A stretch of 64,000 nt of DNA from Ochotona curzoniae (taxonomy: Eukaryota; Chordata; Mammalia; Lagomorpha; Ochotonidae): positions 372,001 to 436,000 of the forward strand of contig NW_024466413.1 of NCBI RefSeq assembly GCF_017591425.1, written 5' to 3'. This document shows positions 36,906-47,900 of this stretch, in pieces. Position 1 is the first letter of the stretch; every line of letters begins with the position of its first letter. Both the position numbers and the translations under genes were made by a program. Under the pieces are notes generated by a model. The model made no database searches. It was not told where the DNA came from and saw only the letters and a program-made list of their open reading frames with translations.

Positions 36906-37839
36906 AAATGAGGCAAGGCCTTAACAGCCAGAGCCATCAGCCCTGGCTCTCAGAGATTGTGCTGGCCAGAAGCTGGCACTGGGACCAGGAGCTGGGCATT
37001 GCAGCCAAGCACTGGGTTTGGGACACAGCTGAAGGCTGAGTGCTTGTTCCTGAGTGTGCATCTGAAACTTGGTGCAAACATTCCAAAATATCCGAGGAGT
37101 CCCAGAAGGCCCTACACACGCTGTCCCAGGAGCAGCCAACCCGCAGAAGCAGTGTGGTTCCACACTCGTGGCCCCCTGCCCTCAGCTGGGTTAGGAGAGA
37201 GCTTCTGTGTGCAGTGCAGGTGCCCCCGTGGACGGCAGGGCTGGCAGGCAGTTGTCACCGTAGGGCGGTGGGCTCTCTGGTCCTGTGTGCCTCTGGAGGA
37301 CCATCATCTCCAGTGGCCTCTCAGGTTTTGATCGTGATGGCCACTCTCCTTAACAGCACAGATGTTTTAGGAACAGCTTTCCCTGTGCGTGCTGGCACTG
37401 TCCCTGCAGGGTTTGCTGGGATGCTCCCATGCCCTTGTGTGGGCAGTGTGGGCCCAAACAGCCAGGGCCTCCCATGTATCTGCTGCCCTCACCTTCTCTC
37501 TCTGGGCGGAGCTGACTCCTCTTAAGATTATTTTGGAACTTACAATCCCATGTTGTTAACTGAAGCCGCCCTGCCGGGAGTGGAACCCCTCCTCCCCTCT
37601 AACTGCCACTGGGCTGGGAGCCGCTCCTCCCCTCCCCCTCCCCAGCCCTTGTCTCCCTCTGTACCTGCCGGGCGGGCTTGCTGGGACAACACCTGCCCGC
37701 CCGGCTGCCTGCTGGTACGCTCATGCCTCGCAGCCCAGCCCCTGGCTCGTTACCCTTCCAGGTCTCCTTCCGTTTAAATCTGAAGAGTCCCGTGGCTGTG
37801 ACCTGTGACGTGTGTCCTTGTCCAACCTTGGCTCGATTC

Positions 37840-38060
37840 TCTGCCTTGGCTGATGGGAGCCATGCAGGTGTGTCCTTCACAGGTAGATTTTGTTTCCTTT
37901 GGGGAAATGCATGCAGTGGGCTTGCCAGCTCACAAGGCGGTCCTGTCCACTAACTTCCTGGGACATCTCCATGCCGTTTGCTGCTGTGAATGCACCAGCT
38001 GGCTTCCATGTGTCCATACACTCACCAGCACATGCATTTTCTGGTCTTTTTAATAAGGGC
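37840..38060 (+). repeat. LINE-1 3' end relic
   Basis: GAATGCACCAGCTGGCTTCC followed by CATACACTCACCAGCACATG and a TTTTTAATAAGG motif echoes the mammalian L1 stretch 'gcaccaatttacactcccaccagcagtg...'. Old and diverged. Confidence 0.45.
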
Positions 38061-38158
38061 CAGTGCACATGGGGTGACACAACAACCCACCGTGGGTTGG
38101 GTGTGTGATGTCTGACAGCTGTACGAAGGTGGAATAAATCTTACGGTGTATCCAGAGC

Positions 38159-38182
38159 CTGTGTGTGTGTGTTGGGGGGGGG
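38159..38182. repeat. (TG)n followed by a G run
   Basis: A short GTGTGTGTGTGTTG array followed by nine G. Likely length-variable. Confidence 0.8.
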
Positions 38183-39844
38183 GTCAGATGCAGCCCCTTC
38201 TGCTGCCCCCTGCTTTTGCGGGACCCGTGGCCCTGTGGAGATGGGGAAGCTGCTCCCTCCAGAGACCTAGGCAGTCGGACGGCAGCAGCCTGAGTCTCAC
38301 TGGACTGTCTGTAGTTTTGAGGGACAGCTGGAAGCAATGAATATAAGTACTGTTCTCTGTGCTGGGGGTAGAAAATTCTTTCACAGTCCCCAACTCAGTT
38401 TGTCTACAGAAGTGCAAAGCCAAGAGGTTGTACTCTGTTGAGATAGGGAGGTGGTCCTGGGATAATGCGTTGAGCCACCTTCTGGAACAGTGGCCTTCTC
38501 TGGCCCTCAGGAGCATAGGTTCCAGTGCAGAGCAAATATATGTAAGTGTTGTGTCAGCAGTGAAGAGCGTTTGAGGGCATACTGTGGAGGCTCCAAACAC
38601 CAGCACCACTCATTGCAGTGTATCACCTTAACAGGTGCATGGAATCAGCACTGGGCTGTGGCCACACAATATAGCTGAAACTCAGTTGCTGGCCCGGGGA
38701 GGGGGTCAGCCTGGAGCCTGGCATCACAGAAGTAGGCTGAGGTTCAGTAAGGCTGGGGAGACAGGGAGTCCAGGCCTTCCTTGGGAAGGTGTCTGGGTCT
38801 GGGTCTTGGAGGGTGAATGGAACCAGCCCTGTGCTGGCCAGGTCAGGTCACAGAGGGGCTGACAGGTCCTAGTGCACAGGAAAAGTGGCATGGGGGCTCC
38901 ACACTCTCAGGAACACCCTGGTGGCTGTGGTGTACATGCATTGTTTGTACTCTGAGGAGCTCCACTGCCTGCTGTTCCATGAGCTTCCTGAAATAGGCTC
39001 TGCAGAAGTACGAGGCGGTCTGCCAAGCGCATGGCCAGGAGCCCCTCACTGCCCTTGCTCTCCTGTGGCACTGTCTGGGCTAATGCGGAGGCCAGAGATA
39101 GAAGCTGTCCGCAGCTGGAGACCACTGATGGCTCCTGATGCCCACTCTGATCCCGGCCACTAACTTCGGCCACACTGCCACGTGGGAGACAGATGAGCGA
39201 GCTGAGACCCAGAACAGCCAGTTTGTGTCTGAGGGAATCTAAGATGTAGTGCAGGCAGGATGCAGCACAGGTGTGCATCTCTTCCAGTTCCTCCTGCTCA
39301 GTGGTGCCCAGCAGGCAGAGAGTCTGCACTGGCACTGCCCAGCCTGGGCCCAAGCCCAAGCCTGGCAGAACTGGCTGCAAGGGCTGCACAGCTGCTTGAT
39401 AACAGGCCATGTTCCTGAGCTCTGGAGCTTCGGGCTGCTCTCTGCACTTGCCTTCATCACCCACTGCAGACTCTGGGCTGCTGCAGGCTGGCAGAGAGCC
39501 CCCTGCTCCCTCTGGCCATTCCTGCCACCTTGGACGAGCTCCTTAGTTTCCTGCAACTTTGCAAAGCATGCACCACCCCTCCCCCTCCTTGCCTCCTGTG
39601 CTGGTGGAGAGGGTGGCATGCGAGGAGGCCACTGTGTGCCACCGGGCAGACTCTGGTGGAGGACCCCTGCATCTGGCACTGGTGTCATCCTTGGTGACGC
39701 TTTGATTGGGTCACCTGGGGCACCGACTTTGAGAAAGGATGGGGAAGGACTTGTCTTCCTTTCTCACAGTTGATTGATCCATGAGACTCTGGGCATGATT
39801 CAGATGTCAGGGTTGGCGCCACGTCCTTGTCTGCTCCAAGTCCT

Positions 39845-40220
39845 CTCTCCCGTTCAGACTGTGTCCGTCGCTTGGCATTGAACTTCATTATCAAGCAGCA
39901 TAGGACAGTGTTCTGCACAGGAATTCAGAATACGAGCCCCCTAACTCTCAGTTACCTCCCAGTGGAAGTGGAGTTTAATTATGTGTGCATAGTCCTTTTA
40001 AATCCTACTCCTTGATTCCGTTCTTAAATGTCATAATTATGACTTCCCTGGTGAGGTTATCAGCTGTTCAAAGCCTGAATCATACAAGATGGTATTTTAA
40101 AAACCATCACATTTTTTTTGCTGAAAAAACAATCAGACCACATTTTTTTCAATAGTGCCAGCTCTTGACTATTGCTATTTCCATTGGCCATACAGTTAAG
40201 CACAGAAACCGATGCTCCAT
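39845..40220. other. AT-rich island with homeobox-like palindrome
   Basis: About 375 bp with much lower G+C than its surroundings and no SINE or LINE signature. GTCATAATTATGAC at 40030-40043 is a perfect 14-bp palindrome with paired TAAT/ATTA cores, and AATTATG recurs near 39977. It could be a conserved enhancer or an unrecognised old repeat. Confidence 0.35.
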
Positions 40221-41185
40221 AACAATGTGAAATGGACAGGACGTGCAGCAGCAGGAGTCACAGGAGCCTGGGGTTAGCACTGGGTCTGATGTTGGCAATC
40301 AAGCCGCCCCCAACCCCCGGCCTTTGGGCATTTCTGCACCTTGCCAGCTCTTTGTTCTGGGAGCTTGGCTCTGCTGTGACATGGGCATGGCAGCCGCTGA
40401 GCTGGCCGCCATGGTTACCTTGCATACAGTTTTATGAAACAGGGCTCATCTGATGCAAACCCTGAACTTGTGAGTTTTGCAGCCCCAAGGCTGTGGGACA
40501 ACACAATTGGTCTGGGAGGAGCTGGTGTCATGGGCTGAACCACTTGGAAGAGCCGAATGGTGGCCCCAGCCAGCCTCGTCCTTTTGGGGTTTTTGCTGGG
40601 GCCATGTATGGTGTTCACTGCGTTTCCCACCCCGTGCCCATCTTCATAGGGTGTCTGGCAAGCCCTCTTGCACCCTGTCCATGCACGAGAAGAGGGGAGG
40701 GCAACTGGTGGATATTATGAGAAGGTCCCAGGGTCTTGGGTCTGCTCCTTGCGATGGACGCTTGAGCACAGTGCTGAGAGACGGTTGAGCTGCCCAGGGG
40801 GCCTTGATTGGGCACTTAGCATCAAGAGCTGTGAACAGGCTCACCCTAAATCAGTTCCCTTGATCTTGATGGAAGCCCCAACATTATGGAGAACCAGAAT
40901 GGACAATGAAGAAACTGCTGAGATGACAGAGCGTTCCAGCAGTGGTTTCTGTGATAGCAAAGGCCAGGAGCCAGCACCCCTCCGAAGCCTTCCTGCAGGG
41001 CCAGCACCTCTGACAGGTGCGCTCAGAGGCAACAGGTGGATGTGCTGTCAGTCATGTATGTGCTGGCTCAGCCTTCTTCCAAAGACAGTGCTTGCTGGTG
41101 ATTTTGCTGTGACTGGCCAGAAGCATTGACCCACATTGTAAATTACTCGTTGGCACTCTTGAATGGGGGTTGAACATGTTAGCCC

Positions 41186-41212
41186 TTTGTGTGTGTATGT
41201 GTATGTGTGTGT
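41186..41212. repeat. (GT)n-type microsatellite
   Basis: GTGTGTGTATGTGTATGTGT and a few more units directly abut the A/T tail of the next SINE. Confidence 0.85.
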
Positions 41213-41575
41213 TAAAAAGATTTGTTTATCTGAAAAGCAGAGTTTCAGAGAGGGATGAAACAATGGAGAGGGAGAAGGAGAGAAGAAAATTTTCTGTGTG
41301 CTGCTTCACTTCCCAGATGGTCACAATGGCCACAGCTAGGCCCACGCTGAACCTAGGGGATCACAACTTATCCAGGTCTCCCACATGGGTGCAGAGGCCC
41401 AAGCGCTTGGACCATCCTTCCCTGCTTTTCCAGGAGCATTAACAGTGAGCTGGATCCATAGTGAGGCAGCTGGAACCCCAGTCAATACCCTGGTGGGATG
41501 CTGGCACTGCAGATGAGTCTATAACAAAAGAGGCCTCATCTGCATCTGGCACTTAACTCGACATGTGAGGGCCTG
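41213..41575 (-). repeat. CSINE copy with small insertion, antisense
   Basis: It runs AAAAAGATTTGTTTATCTGA, CAGGTCTCCCACATGGGTGC, GTGAGCTGGATCCATAGTGA, CCCTGGTGGGATGCTGGCAC, and after about 35 extra bases ends GCACTTAACTCGACATGTGA. Near full length. Confidence 0.85.
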
Positions 41576-43530
41576 GGTACACAGGGGCCACATTACCAGG
41601 GTAGGGGCTTCTCACAGAGGCCGCAGCACACAGATGGGGAGGGCCTTGGCTTTCATTTCTTCTCAGAGCTTGATGGCTTCATCATTGGGAGAACTTGTTG
41701 CTGGTTGAAAAGTAGTCTGCCAGTTCTCAAGTGTGTTGATTCTGAAGCCAGGGTTGGAGGTGGTGGTTCCCATCGCTGGCACTGACCGAGAACGCTAGGA
41801 TCCCTTCATCCATACCTGCAGGTGTAGGCGGTGCAGTCCCACTGGGATGTCTGTCTGCATGCTGTACACACATCCACTGTTGTCAACACGCTTGCATATC
41901 ATAGCTTATTTTGTGAACAAATGGGAGAGAGACTGGGATTTGACTGTTTACGTTAGCATAGCAGATTCTGGGTGCTTTGTTTCCTTTTCACATCTTTATC
42001 TTCTGAAATTTTACAGTGTGCTGCTGACTTTAGTCCTTGAGGTAAAAAAAAGAAAGTTAAGGTAGTTAAGGCAAAGTGCCGACCTGTGTGCTCCCTAAAA
42101 TGTGTCTGACCCTTGGGTGGCCCCACCAACTGCTGAACTCAGGACTGCCTGGCTCTGGGACTTCCCCAAGCTGCCGTGGCTCTCCGGGCCTCCTCTTTGG
42201 GTGCAGTCTGGGATTTATAACCCACCCCACTCAGCAACGTCCCTGGGCTCCTGTTTGTCAGGGGAGATGGCTGTGAAGCCACTGGGATGCAGCCTTGCTC
42301 AGAGTCCCTGGGTGGCTGTCATCATGCTGCAAGGCACCCCCTGTGTCCCGGCACGGAGGTCCTCATGTCCTCCTGTGTCCTCTCTTAGGGGGTGTTGGGA
42401 CTCAGGGACCCTAACATGATGGTGCGCTGCCCCTTCCTGTCTGCCTTTGTCCGTCCACATGTCCAGCGCCTGCTGTATGCCTGATTCTCTGCCAGGTGTC
42501 AGGTTTCAAACATTGGTAAGACACACCCCCCTGCTTACTGGAGTGTTGTTATCTGGAGTGGGCAGAGGCTACAAAAAGTTCCAGGAACACGCAGCACGTG
42601 GAGGGCATCCCTTCCTGTGGGCCGGTTCCTGCACTGGAACCCAGGCCACAACCAGTCAGTGCTGGGCAGTGAAGAGGAAGAGGTGCAGTGATTTGCAGCC
42701 ATTCATGTGCTCATCTGATCACATGTAACATCACTGCTGTGTGCCGGGCAGCATTCTGGGCCTAAGAAACGTGACCAGGAGGGTCTCTGCCCTGGGCCAC
42801 CAAGAGGCAGCTTGCAAGTTGAGAGCTGCATGTCCAGGTCAGAGTGATTGCTCTGCCAGAAACTCAGAGAATGCTGCAGGCAAGAACAAGCGGAGGGGGT
42901 GGGAGGGCACTCCGGGGGTGGTGCCAGGCACAGGTGGCTGTGACTCCAAGGCTGCGGTGGGGAGAGCTGAATGCCTTAGAAGGCCAGGGAGTGCTGAACA
43001 GGTGCCGAGGTGAGGCGACATGGGCAGGGAGTGGGGCAGCGGCCTCAGCGGCTCACGGGGTATCCAGAGTGCAAGAGCTGATGGGAAAGTAGCGGGCATG
43101 GAGGGAGCCAGCTCCGTCTTCCTGGCTGCAAGAGAGTGTGCACAGGGAGGACGGGGTGGGAAGATCAGAGAGAGGATGGGGTCCTTTCCCCTGGTCTTTT
43201 GGGGTCCCTGGTTAGGTAGACCCCAGTGTCCCTGTGACGGCCCACAAAGGATTGCAGGATGTGGCCTAGGCCGCTTGGTCTTATCTGCTGCGCTGTTCCC
43301 AGGCAGCACAGATCTGGCCTAGCCTGCACGTAGCTGCTGTGTCTCCAGTCCCAAGCGGTGGCCGAGCCAGCTGCAAAGTCAGGACCGCCCCACGAGCCTG
43401 TGCCTTCAACCTCCCACCATGAGCCTGTTGCAGACTGCAGTGATGACCCACAAGGCTGCCTCTGGCTGGCACGTCAGCCCCAGAAGCTGCCCTCCTCACA
43501 TGTTCTCACCTGTTTTTCCTCTTTCCACAG

Positions 43531-43684
43531 AATGGCTATCCAAGTGGAAAAGTTCAGCTTCGAGAGCGTCCCCGAGTCCCCTGGCGAGAAGGGGCAGTTT
43601 GCAAACCCCAAGCAGCTGGCGGAGGAGCGGCAGGAAGCCCAGGGCCTGGAGATCAGCAACAAACTGGACATTCGCTGGGCGATC
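43531..43684 (+). CDS. TRAPPC9: TRAPPC9 internal coding exon (second), ending at a U12 AT-AC donor
   Basis: This exon continues TRAPPC9. One base completes the Arg codon split from the previous exon; then 51 full codons follow and it ends in phase 0. The peptide starts [20 protein letters not shown] and continues through [20 protein letters not shown] to LDIRWAI. The [14 protein letters not shown] block is a strongly conserved TRAPPC9 signature as I remember it. The acceptor is a classic U2 type, with a T/C-rich tract ending TTTCCACAG at 43530. There is no usable GT at the 3' end. Reading on past 43684 leaves the family sequence at once. The boundary falls at GCG ATC|ATATCCTT, a perfect U12-class AT-AC donor. 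Joining to 55954 gives RWAI-PSLKRSG, in line with the family. The last codons read RWAI where I recall RWRI in human. Confidence 0.97.
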
Positions 43685-43692
43685 ATATCCTT
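43685..43692 (+). promoter_or_regulatory. TRAPPC9: U12-type 5' splice site (ATATCCTT)
   Basis: The first eight intron bases are ATATCCTT, identical to the AT-AC class U12 donor consensus, which pairs with U11 and U6atac snRNAs. It lies exactly where the protein frame requires the exon to end. The nearest GT downstream (43694) would give the wrong phase and a non-family peptide. Confidence 0.93.
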
Positions 43693-45744
43693 CCGTGCCC
43701 CAGGGGAGGCTGGCTGTGGGGGAGGGCCGGCTGCGGGTTTGGCTTTGAGACTTTAGCTGTGGAGAAGCAGAAATGGCATGGTAAGGGATGGGGACCATGG
43801 GCTTGGTCTGTGCTCAGCCTTTGACCGCTTTGATAACCCCACTTGATGACGTATCAGTTGGGGGCAGGGAAAGGTTGACTCCCAGCTGAAGTTGATCTGC
43901 CCTTGATCCCAAGTTTCTCTCGCTGTCGGCAGGTCCCAATGGCCCGACTGCCTATGCTAGCCCGGGTGCCGTAGCACCTGACAGCTGAGAGCACTGAGGT
44001 GCTTCTGGGAAATGGAGATGGGATCGGATGACTTAGTGAGACGTGGAGGTGCCGATTGATTTGGGTGCAATGACTCGTTTGTTTGTTTTTGTACTGCGTG
44101 CTTATGACAGGAGCCTCAGCAAATGCATAGAAAATGCATAGCCTGGGCAGAGCCTGCTTCGCACCAGAACACTTCACTCCTACATGCTGTTAGACTGTGT
44201 CGCTTCGTGTTCTTGGCGGGGCTGGGGGGGCTGGGGGGCCTGGGGAGGCAGGCTGTCAGCATGGATTCTGGTGGGCAGTCTGCGGGAGGCTGTTACAGGC
44301 AGTGTGCAGCTCCATGGTACAGGTTCAGGAGGGGCCATCGGGTGGCTTCCAGAGTGGCACTGAGACAGGAGTGTCCATCTGCTGCCCTTGTAACTCCCTG
44401 CACTCTGAAAACGTGGACCGGGCACATATGCACAGGTTCCAGAACCCAAGGAAGGCGTTTGTCTACACCCGAGTGCATCTGTGATTAAAGCCAGGAAGTT
44501 CTTCCATCCAGACCCCCAAGAGATAGTTTGGCATGCTTGGCATGGCTGGGCATGGTCTATGGGGGCATCGCAGAAACAGGAGAGGTGGGCATTGTGGGTC
44601 ATTACCAGCCATGGTCCCCACAGGGCTCAGAACCTACCCTAGTTCTTGGTGATCAGCTAAATAAAGGCAAAAGAGGCTGCAGGTCCAAAATGAGTCCCGT
44701 CCTTGGGGCCAGACATAGCACGGCCATAGCCATGGCCGCAGACTCATTTAGTTCTCCCATGTTTCTCAAAGAGGGCAGTGACATTGCATGGAGGGAACTA
44801 AATCTGAGCCAAGGAAAGTGGGTGAGCCACCATCATGTGTGCCATGTAAGCTGCAATGGGAAGGGGCAGCTGGTGCCAACCACTCCAGTCTTGGTGGGCA
44901 GGCTTAGGAGAGGACCCTGGGTGCTGGCCCCCAGGTCTTAAGGGAATGGCTGGCGTTTTTGCTTGGAAGATGTTGGAGGGGCTATTGAGCTCCTGCCAGG
45001 GGATACCTCTCTGCCACGTCCCTCCACTGAGATGGCCCGTGAGCTGGGTGGTGCCCTTGTTTGGGGTTGCAGGGCTGTTAGCACATACAGGGGAGCAAGG
45101 CAGGCCCCCACGGGTATGATGCAGCCTCAGCCCACAGCACCCAGTGCATCCATATGCTTGAGTGCCCAGTAGGAGCTTCATCAGTGTCTCCAGGGTGCAT
45201 GGAGGATGGGGCTCTGCCCTCCTCCCCCAAGATGTGTGCTCCCAGGGTCTCCAACCAGCATCACAGCCACCACATCCTGGGCATGCATTGGGCTCCAACT
45301 CACCTGTCTCACCCTTTAACACAGGAGTTGGCCTGTCCTCCTGTGACTGTTCTCAAATCAAGCACAACAGAGGGGCCACTTTGAGCCGACTCCAGCCCAC
45401 AACCCTGTGTGCGTCTGTTGCCTTCCAATGGGATCCCAGAACCCTTGTTTTCGTTTGTTCTTTTGTATTACATGGCTCCTTTAAGAGACTGGAAGCCTTG
45501 TCTTGTGCATTGATGATGCAGCAGGGGCTAGATGAGCACCCACTGTGGGCGCAGCATGCCTGCCCCCATAGACCAGCTGCCAGGAGAGCTTGTCCCAGAT
45601 GAGACCTTAGCAGAAGAGAAGTGACCCTTCTCCCTGTCTGATCTTGGGGTGACGTGGGATGTGGGATGAGCCACAGTAAACTTGATCTCAAGCAGGTGGC
45701 AAGAGCGTTGATTGAATTGGTTAATGGTTTCATTATGCATTTTC

Positions 45745-46100
45745 ATGTTGTTTGTGTGCTTTTGTAGGTTTGGGTTTTTAAAAATTTGTTGTTTTTGATG
45801 ATGTTTACATATTTGAGGAGGGGGGATGGGTCAAGGATTAAGGGAAAGTTGGTGAGGATGTTGTTTCCAGATTTTCTTTTCTTCTTCCTGTATCTAGGGC
45901 GAAGGGGGAGGTAAGGGGAGAAGCTGCACCCAGCCTTCCGGCTGCCTCACCGATGCCATCTCTCAGGGTCCCCAATGTGGAGTGTGCTCTGAGGGTTCCG
46001 CCCAGGTGGCTTCCATAGTTCTGAGATGCTGTTGCTCTCCTCTCTGTAACATAAAATCATAATAAAAGATGGCTACAGAGCTGTCGATCTCTCCACTCCG
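45745..46100. other. Unrecognised purine-rich, repeat-like segment
   Basis: It runs from a T/G-rich stretch (TAAAAATTTGTTGTTTTTGA) through GAGGAGGGGGGATGGGTCAA and GGGGGAGGTAAGGGGAGAAG to ATAAAATCATAATAAAAGAT. The composition changes abruptly and it leads into the degenerate array. This could be part of a retroelement 5' or 3' region, but I cannot name it. Confidence 0.4.
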
Positions 46101-46559
46101 AGGCTGAGGAGATCCTCCCAGCGTCCACTGGCTGACACAGTCCACCTTAGAGTCTTCCTTCCCCCAGACATTTGCTGTCAATGCTTGGCTGGGGTAGTTG
46201 CCCAATTTGTTCTGCCCTCCATCCTCTGCTGTGGTGCCAGATGTCCTCTGCAGGCCCCAATGGGCTGCCATGCCTCCGTGCACATCTGGGCATGCTGTCC
46301 ACTGAGGAGGCCCAGTTCTGACACATGCACTCCAGTCAGTCCACAAATCCTGTGATTCTCTCCATGGTTGGAGTTCTGAGTCCAGCAGTTCAGCTGAGGG
46401 GATCCTCAAAGAAACCTTGCCTGAGATGATCCAGATCTGACTCCTGTGTGTGCTTGCCAATACAGGGTCCGGCATAGTCCCTCACCCATGTCAGCCTCTG
46501 CACACACTGGTAGTTGCAATTGCTAAGTCAACTCTGTATCCAGCCTCATCTGTTACATA

Positions 46560-47900
46560 AACCTATGAATACTGAGGCCCAGCCCAACCCTGCCCAACAT
46601 ACACTTGGTCCTCATTTACAACAGCAGCAACTGCAGCCCAGTTGGAGCAACCCCCAATAATCCCTACCAGGCCTACTCCTAGCTCTGGTTCCTCTGCTTG
46701 CCAGTGTGTGCATCAGATTGGTCCAGTGTGTCCTGTGTCTCATTTAGTTCTCATCAAGGGACATTGAAGCTTAGCTCAACCCAACCAACCCCACTATCCA
46801 ACCCACACTCATGCCAGCATGTGCTGTTGCCCATCTAGCTAGGCCTTCCCCCCAGCCCTGGTTCTCATGCTCACCTCATCAGAGAGGTGCTCACAGTTTC
46901 CCTACTGTGCCCACTCCCTGCTCCAGATATTGCACTTTCCAGATGGTTCTGCATTCTAGCTTGACAGGGCTTGCCTCTGATCCTAGCACTTGCCAGCTGA
47001 AGCTGCAACAAAACCCAGCCAGCCTGCACTTACCCTGGCTCATGCATGCATCAGCGGATACAGTCAGTTAGCCTAGCCTGACTCTTCCCCCAGCCCAGCT
47101 CACATGCAGACCAATAGGTGTTGTAGCCCTGCCCAGCCTGGTCTGTCTCTGGGTACAGTTCTCATGCTAATCAGTAGGAACAGTGACCCTGTAGGAGAGC
47201 TCCCTGCAGCCCCCCTACCTGGCTTGCCCCCCTACCCCCAGGTTTCACATGTGCTGGTGGTTGCTATGGCCCAGTCTGGCATGGCCTACCTCAGCTTGGT
47301 ATTTACTGGCATGTGCTGTAGCCTGGTCTGGCCCAGTCTGCCCCCAGTTCTAACTCGTGGTGGCGGATGCTGCAGTCTTGCCCAGCCCAGCTAGTCCCCA
47401 GTTCTGGTCTTAATGTGAATTGGCTGGTGTTGTGGCCTGACCTGGCCTGTCCTGCACCATGTCCTGGTTCTTGGATCTGCCAGTGGGTATTATGAACTGA
47501 TCCAGCCTGGCCTGCCCCCAGTTCTTACCATACCTGGCCCATGCTCAGACACAGCTCTCACACGATTCACAGGGTGCCAAGACCTAACCCAGGTTGTGCT
47601 GCATCCACCCTGGATGCTGGAGTCTAGCCCAGGCCAGCTCACCCCAGACCCAGCCCACACACATGCTGAGGGACTTCGCAATTATGTCCAGCCCAGACCA
47701 TCACCACCATTCCAGCTCTCACACTCACCAGTGGGAACCACAGCCCAGCTGGGGCATCCTATCAGATTCCCAATTAGGCCTATCTCCAGCCACAGATCTT
47801 GCACATGCCAGTGGTTGCTCTTACCCAGCCTGGCATAGCCCAACTCTTATCTTGGCTTTCACCATTGGGTGCTACAGCCTTGCCTGCGTCATCCCCGAGA
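46560..47900 (+). repeat. Degenerate GC-rich tandem array, about 55-80 bp units
   Basis: Variants of 'CCCCAGTTCT-CATGCTCACCAGTGGG-TGCTGTAGCCCAGCCCAGCCTGG' recur irregularly, for example near 46855, 47155, 47237, 47341, 47395, 47461, 47515 and 47706. Units vary in length and are heavily mutated. A 286-codon + frame (47594-48454) begins in it and is not a real gene. Confidence 0.75.

Larger units (their letters stand above)
4402..43530 (+). other. TRAPPC9: TRAPPC9 intron, 39,129 bp, U2 GT-AG type
   Basis: This is a long intron bounded by GTGAGT at 4402 and TTTCCACAG at 43530. Split-codon phase shows that no constitutive coding exon is required inside it. It holds SINEs, LINE-1-like pieces, MIR-type relics and several minisatellites, listed separately. 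The stretches 12.4-20.0, 20.3-23.1, 24.6-30.5 and 36.9-41.2 kb are mostly GC-rich intron with isolated relics and no supportable gene. Confidence 0.93.

Noticed and set aside
39249..39773. Overlapping frames of 174-185 codons on both strands near 39 kb, considered as a processed pseudogene.
   Set aside because: No protein family is recognisable, there is no poly-A tract or target duplication, and Leu/Cys/His/Trp-rich content is typical of chance frames in CTG-rich intron.
4402..43530. An embedded imprinted PEG13-like gene.
   Set aside because: PEG13 lies in a TRAPPC9 intron in other mammals, but apart from small CpG patches I see no definable transcript, and the exon numbering needed to match introns cannot be established here.
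43694..43695. A GT donor just after the second exon.
   Set aside because: It breaks phase with the next exon and would add residues foreign to the family; ATATCCTT at 43685 explains the boundary fully.
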